Assembly: GCF_014647055.1 (NCBI RefSeq)
Contig: NZ_BMOL01000011.1
Location: 62,001-126,000 of the forward strand
DNA length: 64,000 nt
Reading direction: 5' to 3'
Source of the DNA: Deinococcus aerolatus
GTDB taxonomy: Bacteria; Deinococcota; Deinococci; Deinococcales; Deinococcaceae
Part shown: piece after piece, positions 36,610-50,329 of the stretch
Layout: every line of letters starts with the position of its first letter
How positions within the stretch are numbered: the first letter of the stretch is position 1
Notes under the pieces: model-generated
Told to the model about the DNA's origin: nothing
What the model saw: the letters and a program-made list of their open reading frames with translations, nothing else
Database searches by the model: none
Made by a program: the position numbers and the translations under genes

Positions 36610-38646
36610 TTAGCCCGACTTTCGGGTCCTGGCCTGCCCGGCCTCAGCCTGCGAGACCAGTGCGTGCCCGCGCAGCATCTCGGCCACGCTCCAGGCCTGG
36701 AAGGGGCAGCCGCCCGGCAGCAGCGCGTCGCCGCTGAACACCTCCGAGACGTGGCCGACGCCCGCCTCCCAGACGTGGCCGCTCAGGCCGCCCAGTGCGG
36801 CGCGAGCCGGGGTCACCTCGCCGCGCGACAGCAGCAGTTCCAGGTGCGCGGTCAGCGGCCAGGGCCACACGGTACCCTGGTGGTATGCGGCGTCGCGCAG
36901 CACCTGCGGGCCGCCGTAGTTGCCCCGGTAGCGCGGGTCCTGCGGCGCGAGGGTGTGCAGGCCCAGCGGCGTCTGCAGTTCGGCCCCGGTCTGCCGGACG
37001 GCGGCCTCCACCTGCGCGGGGGTGGCGGGCGTGTCCGGCAGTGCCAGGGCCAGCGCGGCGTTGGGGCGCACGCTGGGGTCCAGGATGCCGTCCGGCCCCA
37101 ACACGTCGGCGAACTGCTGGCCGTTCCAGAACTGCCCGAAGCTGCGGCGGGCCTGTGCCTGCGCTGCGGCAAAGGCTGGCGGTTCGCCCAGCACCCCCGA
37201 GAGCCGCGTCTCCGCGCCCAGCGCCGCGAGCCACAGCCCCTGAATCTCTACCGGCTTGCCGTGGCGGGGCGTGACCACCCAGTCCGCGATCTTCACGTCC
37301 ATCCAGGTCAGTTGCACGCCCGCTTCCCCAGCCAGCAGCAGGCCGTCTGCCGGATCGGCACGGATGCCGTGATCGGTGCCGCGCACATGCCAGTCCAGCA
37401 ATTCGCGCAGCCGGGGCAGCGCGGCGCGTGCAAACTCCAGATCGCCGCTGGCGGTCACGTACCGTTCCAGCGCCACCGCCAGCCACAGCGCTCCGTCCAC
37501 CGTGTTGTAGCCCGCGCCCTGGCCGTCCTCGTGAAAGTGGTTGGGAATCAGACCGCGCCGCAGGGTGGTCAGGAAGGTGTGCAGCAGGTCACGGGCCTCG
37601 GTCAGGCGGCCCGTGAGCAGGGTCAGGCCGGTCAGCGAGATCATGGCGTCGCGGCCCCAGTCGGCGAACCACGGGTAGCCCGCGATGACGCTGGTGCCTG
37701 CCCCTGCCGGGCTGCTGCGGCGGACCAGATAGGCGTCGGCCGCCACCGCCAGCGTCGCCACCAGCCCGTCGGCCACCCCGCAGGTCCGCTGCGCCCGCTC
37801 TGCCAGGTCACGGCGGCGGGCGGCCTCCTGCGCGTGGGCCAGCCAGGGATCGGGGATCTCGGGCGTGGTGCCTGCTATTCCCTGGACCACCAGCGCCACC
37901 TGTCCGCCGCCTGCCGGGAAGGCCACCTCCCACAGCGCCGCGCCCAGCGCGTGGTCGTGATCGGGTTCGCCGCGCGCCGCGTCGTGGCGGTAGTACACGC
38001 GCTGGGGAAAGGGCCGGGGGGGCAGGGCCGTGAGCTGTGCGTCTGTGGCGTGCGGCGCTTCCGGCAGGTGCAGCCGCAGCCGCGTGGTCCGCTCGCCGCG
38101 CACCGTGACCTGTGAACCCTCTGCCCTGAATTCCAGGTCGGGCGCTCCGGTGTGGACGTGGTGCATGTCGCGGTTCACGAAGTAGCCGCCCAGCGTCAGC
38201 GTGACCGCCTCCCGCGCCTCCACCGTGTACAGGTAGACTGCCGCGCCCGCGTGGGCCGGACTGACCATCTGCCGCGTCAGCCGCACGCCGGCCACCTGCT
38301 GCACCCGTTCGGGCAGCAGGTCACGCAGGGTCACGCCGCTCAGGACCTCCAGCCCGCGCCCCTCGAACACACCCGGCGCCAGTTCCAGGGCATGCAGGGT
38401 GTGGCGCTGCCCGCCCACCGTCAGCACCTCCAGCGGCGACACCAGATGCGTGAAGCGCTGCACCGGCGGCTGCTGGCTGACCACCAGCCCCGAGTAGCAG
38501 CGCGTCGGCACCCCGGCCACGCTGGACAGCGCGAAACCGCCCAGGCCGTCGGTCAGCAGCACCTCCAGGTCGGGGTCACGGGCGCGCAGGGGGCCGAAGT
38601 GGTGGGTGTGGGCGGGGGGGGTGGCAGTGGGAAAAGGGCCGCTCAT
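36610..38646 (-). CDS. Glycogen debranching enzyme (GDE / amylo-alpha-1,6-glucosidase type)
   Basis: 678 residues. The N-terminal beta domain starts with LLTDGLGGFALSSVAGVPTR, characteristic of archaeal-type debranching enzymes. The C-terminal (alpha/alpha)6 barrel has GYPWFADWGRDAMISLTGL, the substrate-site WFADWGRD motif, VDGALWLAVALERYVTASGD, and YHQGTVWPWPLTAHLELLL near the end. Role: hydrolysing alpha-1,6 branches of glycogen-like glucans. The frame is open another 331 codons upstream, but that part is antisense to infC; ATG 38646 starts the recognisable protein. No other glycogen genes are present. Confidence 0.9.
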   Translation of the reverse strand: MSGPFPTATPPAHTHHFGPLRARDPDLEVLLTDGLGGFALSSVAGVPTRCYSGLVVSQQPPVQRFTHLVSPLEVLTVGGQRHTLHALELAPGVFEGRGLEVLSGVTLRDLLPERVQQVAGVRLTRQMVSPAHAGAAVYLYTVEAREAVTLTLGGYFVNRDMHHVHTGAPDLEFRAEGSQVTVRGERTTRLRLHLPEAPHATDAQLTALPPRPFPQRVYYRHDAARGEPDHDHALGAALWEVAFPAGGGQVALVVQGIAGTTPEIPDPWLAHAQEAARRRDLAERAQRTCGVADGLVATLAVAADAYLVRRSSPAGAGTSVIAGYPWFADWGRDAMISLTGLTLLTGRLTEARDLLHTFLTTLRRGLIPNHFHEDGQGAGYNTVDGALWLAVALERYVTASGDLEFARAALPRLRELLDWHVRGTDHGIRADPADGLLLAGEAGVQLTWMDVKIADWVVTPRHGKPVEIQGLWLAALGAETRLSGVLGEPPAFAAAQAQARRSFGQFWNGQQFADVLGPDGILDPSVRPNAALALALPDTPATPAQVEAAVRQTGAELQTPLGLHTLAPQDPRYRGNYGGPQVLRDAAYHQGTVWPWPLTAHLELLLSRGEVTPARAALGGLSGHVWEAGVGHVSEVFSGDALLPGGCPFQAWSVAEMLRGHALVSQAEAGQARTRKSG

Positions 38647-38829
38647 CACCGGAGCATGGCAGAAACGGCCGGGTGGTCCCTGCGGGCGGCCTGCGTTGCA
38701 ACAAAGTTCATGCCCACAGAAGCGGGCGGGGCGGGCGTGGTAAACTGACATGTTTGCCCGCCACAGCTTTGAACGTGAATGCGGGTGCAGCCGCCCAGCC
38801 TGCCAGCGTGCAGGGGGCGTGCGGAGGTG

Positions 38830-39525
<696 letters not shown>

Positions 39526-39540
39526 CGCCCGGCAGCACAA

Positions 39541-39569
39541 ACGGCCTGCCCCTGGGGTGGGCCGTTTTT
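39541..39569 (+). terminator. Intrinsic terminator of infC
   Basis: ACGGCC (39541-39546) and GGCCGT (39560-39565) form the stem, followed by a T-run. Confidence 0.8.
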
Positions 39570-39629
39570 CGTTTTGCGCTGTCCGGAGAGGTTGTTCTGG
39601 CACGCTCCTGCCAGCGTTACCCGGATCAC

Positions 39630-39657
39630 TTGTTGTCACCGCTTTATTTTGTAAACT
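39630..39657 (+). promoter_or_regulatory. Promoter of the glutaredoxin-like gene
   Basis: TTGTTG (39630-39635) and TAAACT (39652-39657) are separated by 16 bp in an AT-rich stretch, about 60 nt before the ATG. Confidence 0.55.
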
Positions 39658-39719
39658 AGGCAGACCGCCGCGAGGACGGAATATCGCGCCACCCCATTTC
39701 CGAACAGGAGGAGTTTCCT

Positions 39720-39965
<246 letters not shown>

Positions 39966-40001
39966 GACCGGGTTTCCAGCAGGGCATGCTCAGCAGAGAA
40001 A

Positions 40002-40036
40002 CGGTGCGGTGACTGGCGACAGTCCGCACCGGTTTT
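40002..40036 (+). terminator. Intrinsic terminator after the glutaredoxin-like gene
   Basis: CGGTGCGG (40002-40009) and CCGCACCG (40024-40031) form a perfect 8-bp stem followed by TTTT. Confidence 0.85.
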
Positions 40037-40142
40037 CATGGGCGGTCTGCGGACCCTGCATTCCCGGCGGGTGTTACCCCTTGAGGCCCAGCAGTTCGGT
40101 AGTGGCGGGTTCGGCGGTGGCCCTGACGCGCAGGAGAGAAGG

Positions 40143-41507
40143 CTATTCCACTCCCGCCAGGAACGCCGCCAGCGGCCAGGAGCGCCCGCCGCCCTGGCGC
40201 ACCCACTGGATCTCTCCGTTCTCCGTGCGCCCGAAGTGGTACGCCTCGCCCACCGAGCCGAAGCCGCCCTCCGGTTCCGGGCACAGGGTATTGGCGTCCT
40301 GCACGGTCAATTGCACGGCGCTGACGGACGGGTCACCCAGCGGGGTCAGGGCCACCAGCCGTCCGCCCAGATTCACGATGTCGAACAGGCCCCAGGCGTT
40401 GGCAAAGCGTCCGGTGAAGGAGTCCAGATCGTGCGCGGTGTCCGCCGTCTTCTCTGCGTTCTCGTGCGCCAGATCGATTAAACGGATCAGGTTGCCCGCC
40501 CATTCGGTGGCCGGGCCGCCCAGCGTGTTGGTCAGCACTGAGACCGACAGTCCGGTCCTGGGATCAAGCCACGACTGCGTGATGTGGCCGGGAAAGCCCC
40601 CGGAGTGGCCCACCAGCGTGCGTCCGCCGATCTCGTCCAGAATCAGGCCCAGGCCGTAGCCGCGCCGGGTGGGTTTGGTGATTTCTGACTCGCGCCGCGC
40701 CATCAGGCGTTTGGAGGCGTCCGAGAGCAGACCGTCACGGCCCAGGGCGTGCCGCGCCCAGTAGGCGGTCAGCGCCTCGGCGGTGCCGTAGAAGCCGGTG
40801 GCCGCCGCCAGCGCGCGGGTGTCGGAGGACGGCAGCGTGCGGCGGGCATCGTTGCCAAACAGGCGTGCGCCGTGGCCGGTGGCCAGCTCGGCCTCGCGCT
40901 CGGGGGGCAGTTCTGCGCCCAGGTCACTCAGCTCCAGCGGGCCGGTGATGTGGGTCTGGATGTAGTCGCCGTAGCTCTCGTCACTCGCCGCCTCCACAAT
41001 CAGGCCCAGCAGGCCGTAGCCGATGTTGGAGTATTTGAAGTGCTGGTTCTGCGGAAACACCGCCTCGGCGCGGGCAAAGTCCAGCAATATCTGCCGATCC
41101 GGAAAGGCGTGCATCTGCTGCCAGTAGTCGCTGTCGGCCCCGTCGCGGTTGATGCCGGACTGGTGGCCCAGCAGCGCCCGCACGGTCATGTCGGCGGCGG
41201 ATGAGCCTTGCAGTTCCGGCAGCCAGTGGCCCGCCGTGTCGTCCAGGCGCAGCTTTCCGGCCTCCACCAGTTGAAAGATGGCGGTGGCCGTGAAGGTCTT
41301 GGAATGCGAGGCGATGCGGAACAGGTGCCGGGTGGTCAGCGCCTCGCCGGTGTCCTCGTTGGCCTGCCCCAGCGCGAACGACGTTGCCAGCTCGTCGCCC
41401 ACGCGCACGGCCACCTGCACGCCGGGAATGCGCTGAAAGTCTCGCCCGTATTCCAGCCAGCGTTCCAGGTAGGGGGCGACGTGCCGGACGGTTTCCAGAA
41501 GGCTCAT
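40143..41507 (-). CDS. Serine hydrolase, beta-lactamase class C / DD-peptidase fold
   Basis: 454 residues. The catalytic Ser-x-x-Lys is SHSK (Ser67, Lys70), the Tyr-x-Asn motif is YSN in HFKYSNIGYGLLGLIVE, and the third motif is HSG in GGRTLVGHSGGFPGHIT. No signal peptide is visible, so it is probably cytoplasmic, which argues against a true beta-lactamase. An esterase or aminopeptidase role is equally possible. The last 120 or so residues form an additional beta-rich domain after the hydrolase core. TAAACT lies 7 nt before the ATG, so the mRNA is probably leaderless. Confidence 0.88.
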   Translation of the reverse strand: MSLLETVRHVAPYLERWLEYGRDFQRIPGVQVAVRVGDELATSFALGQANEDTGEALTTRHLFRIASHSKTFTATAIFQLVEAGKLRLDDTAGHWLPELQGSSAADMTVRALLGHQSGINRDGADSDYWQQMHAFPDRQILLDFARAEAVFPQNQHFKYSNIGYGLLGLIVEAASDESYGDYIQTHITGPLELSDLGAELPPEREAELATGHGARLFGNDARRTLPSSDTRALAAATGFYGTAEALTAYWARHALGRDGLLSDASKRLMARRESEITKPTRRGYGLGLILDEIGGRTLVGHSGGFPGHITQSWLDPRTGLSVSVLTNTLGGPATEWAGNLIRLIDLAHENAEKTADTAHDLDSFTGRFANAWGLFDIVNLGGRLVALTPLGDPSVSAVQLTVQDANTLCPEPEGGFGSVGEAYHFGRTENGEIQWVRQGGGRSWPLAAFLAGVE

Positions 41508-41514
41508 GCCCCAG

Positions 41515-41520
41515 AGTTTA
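41515..41520 (-). promoter_or_regulatory. -10 element (TAAACT), leaderless serine-hydrolase gene
   Basis: On the minus strand TAAACT lies 7 nt before the ATG at 41507. Confidence 0.5.
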
Positions 41521-41605
41521 GAGCGCGGACTCTGGAGCGCGGCGCGGCAGACTGTCCCGCACTGTGGGCGGCACCCCGGCCACGGTTTCCCCCGGCCCGG
41601 CCCGT

Positions 41606-41611
41606 TACGCT
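41606..41611 (+). promoter_or_regulatory. -10 element (TACGCT), leaderless DUF488 gene
   Basis: TACGCT ends 6 nt before the ATG at 41618. Confidence 0.5.
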
Positions 41612-41617
41612 GCCCCC

Positions 41618-42076
41618 ATGACCGCCCTGCCCACGCTGCTGACCATCGGCTATGAAGGTGCCCAGATGGACGCCTTTCTGGACACGCTGGCCGCGCACGG
41701 CGTCACCGTACTGGTGGACACCCGCGAACGCGCCCAGAGCCGCCGCCCCGGCTACAGCAAGACCGCGCTGGGGCTGGCGCTTGCGGAGCGCGGCATCGAC
41801 TATCGCCACCTGCGCTCGCTGGGCACGCCACCCACGCTTCGCAAGATGTACCGGCTGGATAGGGATTTTGCCGCCATGAAGGCCGGGTACACCCTGCACC
41901 TCGCCACGCAGACGGACGCGCTGGAGGAACTTGGCGCATTGGCCGCCCGCGAGCGCGTGTGCCTGCTGTGCTACGAGGCGAACGCGCAGGAGTGCCACCG
42001 ATCCTTGATCACAGAGAGGTTGCAGAAGATGGAACTGGTGGGCGCGGTGGAGGATTTGACGGTTAGGGCGGCTTGA
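41618..42076 (+). CDS. DUF488 domain protein
   Basis: 152 residues. It begins with LLTIGYEGAQMDAFLDTLAA and has the DTRERAQSRRPGYSK segment and the C-terminal CYEANAQECHRSLI, the C-x-H-R element typical of DUF488. The family has no established biochemical role. Its conserved Cys/His/Arg cluster has suggested a nucleic-acid or metal-related function. The frame opens 18 codons earlier, but the chosen ATG lies 6 nt after TACGCT. It lies directly beside the AT-rich insertion. Confidence 0.88.
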   Translation: MTALPTLLTIGYEGAQMDAFLDTLAAHGVTVLVDTRERAQSRRPGYSKTALGLALAERGIDYRHLRSLGTPPTLRKMYRLDRDFAAMKAGYTLHLATQTDALEELGALAARERVCLLCYEANAQECHRSLITERLQKMELVGAVEDLTVRAA

Positions 42077-42103
42077 AAATTGCGAGCATGCTTTAATCAG
42101 CCC

Positions 42104-43050
42104 CTTTCGATCAGGCAAGATTATCGATGAAGATGGTGCCCGCTGATTATTGTTATGCTAATGATCGGTTATAGTATAATGGCGGATATTGCAGAAAAGA
42201 ATAGTAGAAATATTATCACAATTAGGCTGGTATTTTCTTTAAAAGAGCGGGTTCCGCGCAAATCTTCCTGATACTTTTTAATTTGCTTCTTGTGCTGATC
42301 TATTTTCTGCCTCTCTTCTGGAGAGTCAAATAGATTATGTTTTTCTATGTAGTGGATCTGTTCACGCAGCTTCGAGATTTTATTTCGTTTGTCTGACCTA
42401 TTTTTGTCTTGCCCGAAACTAATTACAAGCAGTATTGTGAGTAGTGGGATGGAAATCATCAATATCTTTAGAACATCACGGCTGTTATCGGGTTTACCTG
42501 AAATGTCTTTGATGCCCTCAATCCGTGCTGAAATTTGTACATTTGGCTGGCAGTCTTTGGTAATGAATCTAATCGTTGCAGAGTCCTTCGGATTCATCAG
42601 GCTCGGTTTAAATTTTGCCGAAAAACTGTCGCTAAGAATGTTTTCTGAAAAACCAGAGATCGCTTCTTCTGGATTGGATTCGATGATATTTGCCTCTAAT
42701 ATTCTACAAACCTTTCCAAAACCTATCGATATGCCCTCAATAATTTCCGAAGATTTAATTGTCTGATTACCGGTATTGGAAATCTTGATGTCGGTAATAT
42801 ACAACTTATCTGCAATTACATTTTTATAAGTTAATTGTACATCTGGCAAAGATGCTTCGAATACTTTATTTGTGGAGTATTGATAGCTAACTGAGCGTAC
42901 CTGACGCTGAAAATACAATACGGATAGGGTGGCTAATATGGTGAGAATTCCAACTATAATCGGAATCTCTTGGCCCCTGATGCTGATCCTGTATTTGTCT
43001 TGAGGCGTATCGATCAAACTAGATCGTCCTCATATCGAATCTTTCGATCA
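42104..43050. mobile_element. AT-rich one-gene insertion bracketed by a 10-bp direct repeat
   Basis: CTTTCGATCA occurs at 42104-42113 and 43041-43050, enclosing a segment strikingly richer in A and T than anything else in the window. It carries one gene (42169-43017) and no transposase or integrase. Next to the right repeat there are two inverted repeats: ATCGAA/TTCGAT (43034-43048) and CGATC/GATCG (43011-43026). The composition change is abrupt at both ends, after the DUF488 stop and before the dnaE stop. This looks like horizontally acquired DNA. The repeat could be a target duplication or an attachment-type core, or chance. Confidence 0.5.
42169..43017 (-). CDS. Unrecognised three-helix membrane protein, AT-rich (probably acquired)
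   Basis: 282 residues from a TTG start with a GAGGA site 9 nt upstream; no in-frame ATG exists near the N-terminus. I do not recognise the family. Visible layout: short basic N-terminus, helix 1 (about 19-36, IIVGILTILATLSVLYF), and a beta-rich domain (about 45-180) with strand patterns such as ITDIKISNTGNQTIKSSEI and two cysteines (104 and 156) that could pair outside the membrane. Then helix 2 (about 183-201), a strongly charged coiled coil (about 203-258; KLREQIHYIEKH) and C-terminal helix 3 (about 263-282). Codon use is AT-rich, unlike all neighbours. It lies 45 bp after dnaE on the same strand and may use its transcript. Confidence 0.75.
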   Translation of the reverse strand: MIDTPQDKYRISIRGQEIPIIVGILTILATLSVLYFQRQVRSVSYQYSTNKVFEASLPDVQLTYKNVIADKLYITDIKISNTGNQTIKSSEIIEGISIGFGKVCRILEANIIESNPEEAISGFSENILSDSFSAKFKPSLMNPKDSATIRFITKDCQPNVQISARIEGIKDISGKPDNSRDVLKILMISIPLLTILLVISFGQDKNRSDKRNKISKLREQIHYIEKHNLFDSPEERQKIDQHKKQIKKYQEDLRGTRSFKENTSLIVIIFLLFFSAISAIIL

Positions 43051-43062
43051 TCATGTGGTACT

Positions 43063-47067
<4,005 letters not shown>

Positions 47068-47073
47068 GGCTCA

Positions 47074-47079
47074 AGGATA
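47074..47079 (-). promoter_or_regulatory. -10 element (TATCCT), leaderless dnaE
   Basis: On the minus strand TATCCT lies 6 nt before the dnaE ATG; nearly the same sequence precedes the antiporter gene at 56901. Confidence 0.55.
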
Positions 47080-47160
47080 GGCCGGGGCGGGGTGCGGTGT
47101 CCGTGACCCTGGGGGTTGACGGCCCGATACAGGCCGGGCCTGGAATGCTTAAACTCCACC

Positions 47161-47688
47161 ATGACCGTCCGCCCCTCTGGCATCCGCCCCGCTACCCCCG
47201 CCGACGCCCCGGCCATCGCCCGCATTCACGTCGCCAGCTGGCGTGAAACCTACGCGGGCCTGATGCCGGACGACTTTCTGGACCGGATGACAGGCGAGGA
47301 CATGCGGGAGCGGCGCGAGGTGAGCTGGGGGCGCACCATCATCCGGAGGCTGGAAACCGTACTGGTGGCTGAGCTGGATGGAACGGTGGTGGCCTTCGCC
47401 TCTGCTGGTCCGGCCCGTGACCATCCCGGTTTTGAAGCCGAATTGATGACGCTGTACGCGCTGAAATCCGTTCAGGGGCGGGGGCTGGGGCGGGCACTGT
47501 TCGGGGAAGTTGTGCAGACGCTCAGGGCAGACGGCATGCAGAATCTGGCGCTGTGGGTGCTGGACACCAACCCCACACGGGCGTGGTATCTGCGCCAGGG
47601 CGGACGCGAGGCGGGCGAGAAGCTGGACGGGGCGCTGCGCGAGGTGCGGGTGGTCTGGGACCGGCTGCCCGATGGTGGCCTGCCGTGA
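47161..47688 (+). CDS. GNAT family N-acetyltransferase
   Basis: 175 residues. SGIRPATPADAPAIARIHVA starts the fold and the acetyl-CoA loop is SVQGRGLGRALFGEVVQTLR (motif A, Q-G-R-G-L-G). NLALWVLDTNPTRAWYLRQG is the motif B/C region. WRETYAGLMPDDFLDRMT is typical of the small RimI-like/YhbS-type group. The substrate is unknown. ATG 47161 was chosen over a frame opening 15 codons earlier; a TAAACT-like element lies 5 nt before it. Confidence 0.9.
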   Translation: MTVRPSGIRPATPADAPAIARIHVASWRETYAGLMPDDFLDRMTGEDMRERREVSWGRTIIRRLETVLVAELDGTVVAFASAGPARDHPGFEAELMTLYALKSVQGRGLGRALFGEVVQTLRADGMQNLALWVLDTNPTRAWYLRQGGREAGEKLDGALREVRVVWDRLPDGGLP

Positions 47689-47752
47689 GGCCCTGGGCAC
47701 CCCAGTGGGGCGGGCCGCCCCGCCGTATGACGGTCTGGCCAGGATTGCCCGC

Positions 47753-47758
47753 TATACT
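47753..47758 (+). promoter_or_regulatory. -10 element (TATACT) of dctP
   Basis: A near-consensus TATACT stands about 68 nt before the dctP ATG. The -35 region is weak (ACGGTC at 17 bp), which suggests activator dependence. Confidence 0.5.
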
Positions 47759-47825
47759 GTCCCATCTTCAAACCAACAGGACGCCGTGAACCCCACGGTT
47801 TATGGGCGTCGACAGGGGGATTGCC

Positions 47826-48902
47826 ATGGGAATTGATCGTCGTAAGTTTTTGAAGGGAGCGGCCGTAACTGCTGCGGCCAGCACCGTCTTCTCGCCGCAC
47901 AGCTTTGCCCAGACTGGCAACGTGCGCTGGAAATGCGCCACGAGCTGGCCCAAGAGCCTGGACGTGCTGTTCGGCGGCGCCCAGATGATCGCCGACCGCG
48001 TCAGCGCCATGACCGACGGCAAGTTCACCATCCGCGCCTATGAGGCGGGCGAACTGGTGCCGGGCCTGCAGGTGCTGGACGCCGTGCAGCAGGGCACCGT
48101 GGAGTGCGGCCATAGCGCCGGGTACTACTACGTGGGCAAGAACCCCACCCTGGGCTTTGCCACCGGCGTTCCCTTCGGCCTGACCGCCTCCGAGCAGAAT
48201 GCCTGGCTGTACAGCGCGGGCGGCCTGGAACTGATCCGCGAGGTCTACGATGATTTCGGGATCATCAACTTCCCGGCGGGCAACACCACCGCGCAGATGG
48301 GCGGCTGGTTCAAGAAGGAAGTCAAGACAGCCGCAGACTTCAAGGGTCTCAAAATGCGCATTCCCGGGATCGGCGGTCAGGTTATGGCCAAGCTGGGCGT
48401 GAATGTGCAGGTGTTGCCTGGCGGTGAGATCTACCTGGCACTGGACCGTGGAGCCATCGACGCCGCCGAGTGGGTGGGTCCGCATGACGACGAGAAGTTG
48501 GGTCTGCAAAAAGCTGCCAAGTTCTACTACTACCCCGGCTGGTGGGAACCCGGCGCCACCTTTGACATGATGGTGGGCAAGAAGGCCTACGCCGCGCTGC
48601 CCAAGGCCTACAAGGAAATCCTGGCCAGCGCCTGCGCCGAGGCCAACCTAGCCGTGGCCGCCGATTACGACGCCAAGAACCAGGCCGCGCTGCAGCGCCT
48701 GAAGAAGGGCGGCACCCAACTGCGCCGCTATTCCAACGACATCCTTAAGGCAGGCAGCAAGGCCGCGCAGGAACTGCATGCCGAAAACTCGGCCAAGAAC
48801 GCTGGCTACAAGAAGGTATACACGCCCTGGGATTCCTTCCGCCGCAGCATTCATTCCTGGCATCAGGTCAATGAGAAGCCGCTGATGGACTTCACCGGCT
48901 GA
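47826..48902 (+). CDS. dctP: TRAP transporter solute-binding protein (DctP type, Tat-exported)
   Basis: 358 residues. A twin-arginine signal (DRRKFLKG, then a hydrophobic stretch ending near SFAQ) shows export in a folded state. The binding domain has the DctP landmarks: MADRV-type SAMTDGKFTIRAYEAGELVP, LKMRIPGIGGQVMAKLGV with the carboxylate-binding arginine, and AIDAAEWVGPHDDEKLGLQK, the W-V-G-P pattern of the keto-acid/lactate-type TRAP group. The substrate is probably an organic acid. AGGGGG precedes ATG 47826. The permease genes lie convergently downstream. Confidence 0.94.
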   Translation: MGIDRRKFLKGAAVTAAASTVFSPHSFAQTGNVRWKCATSWPKSLDVLFGGAQMIADRVSAMTDGKFTIRAYEAGELVPGLQVLDAVQQGTVECGHSAGYYYVGKNPTLGFATGVPFGLTASEQNAWLYSAGGLELIREVYDDFGIINFPAGNTTAQMGGWFKKEVKTAADFKGLKMRIPGIGGQVMAKLGVNVQVLPGGEIYLALDRGAIDAAEWVGPHDDEKLGLQKAAKFYYYPGWWEPGATFDMMVGKKAYAALPKAYKEILASACAEANLAVAADYDAKNQAALQRLKKGGTQLRRYSNDILKAGSKAAQELHAENSAKNAGYKKVYTPWDSFRRSIHSWHQVNEKPLMDFTG

Positions 48903-48920
48903 ACGAGCCCTGGATGCGAA

Positions 48921-48961
48921 GGGTGCCCGTACTGTTTTAGTACGGGCACCCTCTCTGTTTT
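48921..48961. terminator. Hairpin terminator between convergent dctP and dctM
   Basis: GGGTGCCCGTAC (48921-48932) and GTACGGGCACCC (48940-48951) form a perfect 12-bp stem with a 7-nt loop and a T-rich stretch on the dctP side. It may serve both strands. Confidence 0.85.
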
Positions 48962-49006
48962 GGTGACGGCAGGGGGCGAGGGAGGTAATCCCCACCCCCG
49001 TGGTGG

Positions 49007-50329
49007 TTACGGTCCTGCGGCGCGCAATCCCGTCAGGCCGGGGAAGGCCACACAGAGGGCCAGCACGAACAGCTGAATAAAGATGAACGGGATGACCCCC
49101 CGGTAGATGTCGCTGGTCGCCAGCTGTTTGCCCGCGATGCCACGCAGGTAGAACAGCGAGAACCCGAAGGGAGGGGTCAGGAAGCTGGTCTGGAGATTGA
49201 TGCCCAGCAGAATGCCGTACCAGATCATATCGACACCCAGCTCGCGCGCGACAGGCGCAAAAATAGGCAGCAGGATAAAGGCGATCTCGAAGAAATCCAG
49301 GAAGAAGCCCAGGATGAAAATGGCCAGGTTGGTCAGAATCAGGAAGCCCAGCACCCCGCCCGGCAGGTTGGCCAGGATGTTCTGCATGAACAGGTCGCCG
49401 TCCAGCGCCCGGAACACCAGCGAGAACGAGGTGGAGCCGATCAGGATGAAAATCACGAAGGTGGTCAGCCGGGCGGTGGAGAGGGTCACCTCCCATAGTC
49501 CGCCGCGCGTCATCTTGCGGTTGGCAATGGCCAGCAGCACCGCGCCCAGCGCCCCGACCGCCCCGGCCTCGGTGGCGGTGGCCAGGCCGAAGAAGATCGA
49601 GCCCAGCACCGCAAAAATCAGCAGCAGCGGCGGAATCATGGCCCGCAGCACCTGCAGGGCCATCGCCGAAGGCCGGATGTTCAGCTCGGCGGCGGGCATG
49701 GCCGGGGCGAGATTGGGACTCAGGGCCGAGCGCACGATCACGTAGGCGACATAGAGGGCCGCCAGCATCAGGCCCGGCACCAGCGATCCCAGGAACAGGT
49801 CGCCCACCGACACACCCAGTTCGCTGCCCAGCACCACCAGCACCACGCTGGGAGGGATGACCTGCCCCAGCGTCCCGGACGCTGCAATCACGCCGCTGGC
49901 CAGCCCCTTGTCGTAGCCGTAGCGCAGCATGATCGGCAGGCTGATCAGTCCCATTGTGACCACTGTGGCGGCCACCACGCCGGTGGTTGCGGCCAGCAGC
50001 AGGCCCACCAGCACCACGGCCACCGCAATGCCGCCGCGCAGGCGCCCGAACAGCAGCCCCGCCGTCCGCAGCAGGTCCTCGGCCAGTCCGCTCTTGCCCA
50101 GGATGCCGCCCATGAACACGAAATACGGAATGGCCAGCAACGTGAAGTTGCTCATGGTCCCGAAGACACGGTCCGGAATGGCCCGCAGCAGCAGCGTATC
50201 GAACTGGCCTGTACTCAGACCGATCAGGCCAAAGATGATTGCGGTTCCGGCCAGCGAGAAGGCCACTGGGAAACCGCTGAAGATGAGGATAAACGCGCCC
50301 AGAAACATCCACAGCCCAATCGCTTCCAT
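49007..50329 (-). CDS. dctM: TRAP transporter large permease (DctM)
   Basis: 440 residues, about 12 membrane helices. FSGFPVAFSLAGTAIIFGLI begins the family fold, and the elevator-type transport domain shows the repeated GVVAATVVTMGLISLPIMLR and GTLGQVIPPSVVLVVLG. DRVFGTMSNFTLLAIPYFVFM and GINLQTSFLTPPFGFSLFYL are close to invariant in the DctM/SiaM family. The start overlaps the dctQ stop by one base (TAATG). It works with DctQ and the DctP protein encoded convergently. Confidence 0.96.
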   Translation of the reverse strand: MEAIGLWMFLGAFILIFSGFPVAFSLAGTAIIFGLIGLSTGQFDTLLLRAIPDRVFGTMSNFTLLAIPYFVFMGGILGKSGLAEDLLRTAGLLFGRLRGGIAVAVVLVGLLLAATTGVVAATVVTMGLISLPIMLRYGYDKGLASGVIAASGTLGQVIPPSVVLVVLGSELGVSVGDLFLGSLVPGLMLAALYVAYVIVRSALSPNLAPAMPAAELNIRPSAMALQVLRAMIPPLLLIFAVLGSIFFGLATATEAGAVGALGAVLLAIANRKMTRGGLWEVTLSTARLTTFVIFILIGSTSFSLVFRALDGDLFMQNILANLPGGVLGFLILTNLAIFILGFFLDFFEIAFILLPIFAPVARELGVDMIWYGILLGINLQTSFLTPPFGFSLFYLRGIAGKQLATSDIYRGVIPFIFIQLFVLALCVAFPGLTGLRAAGP

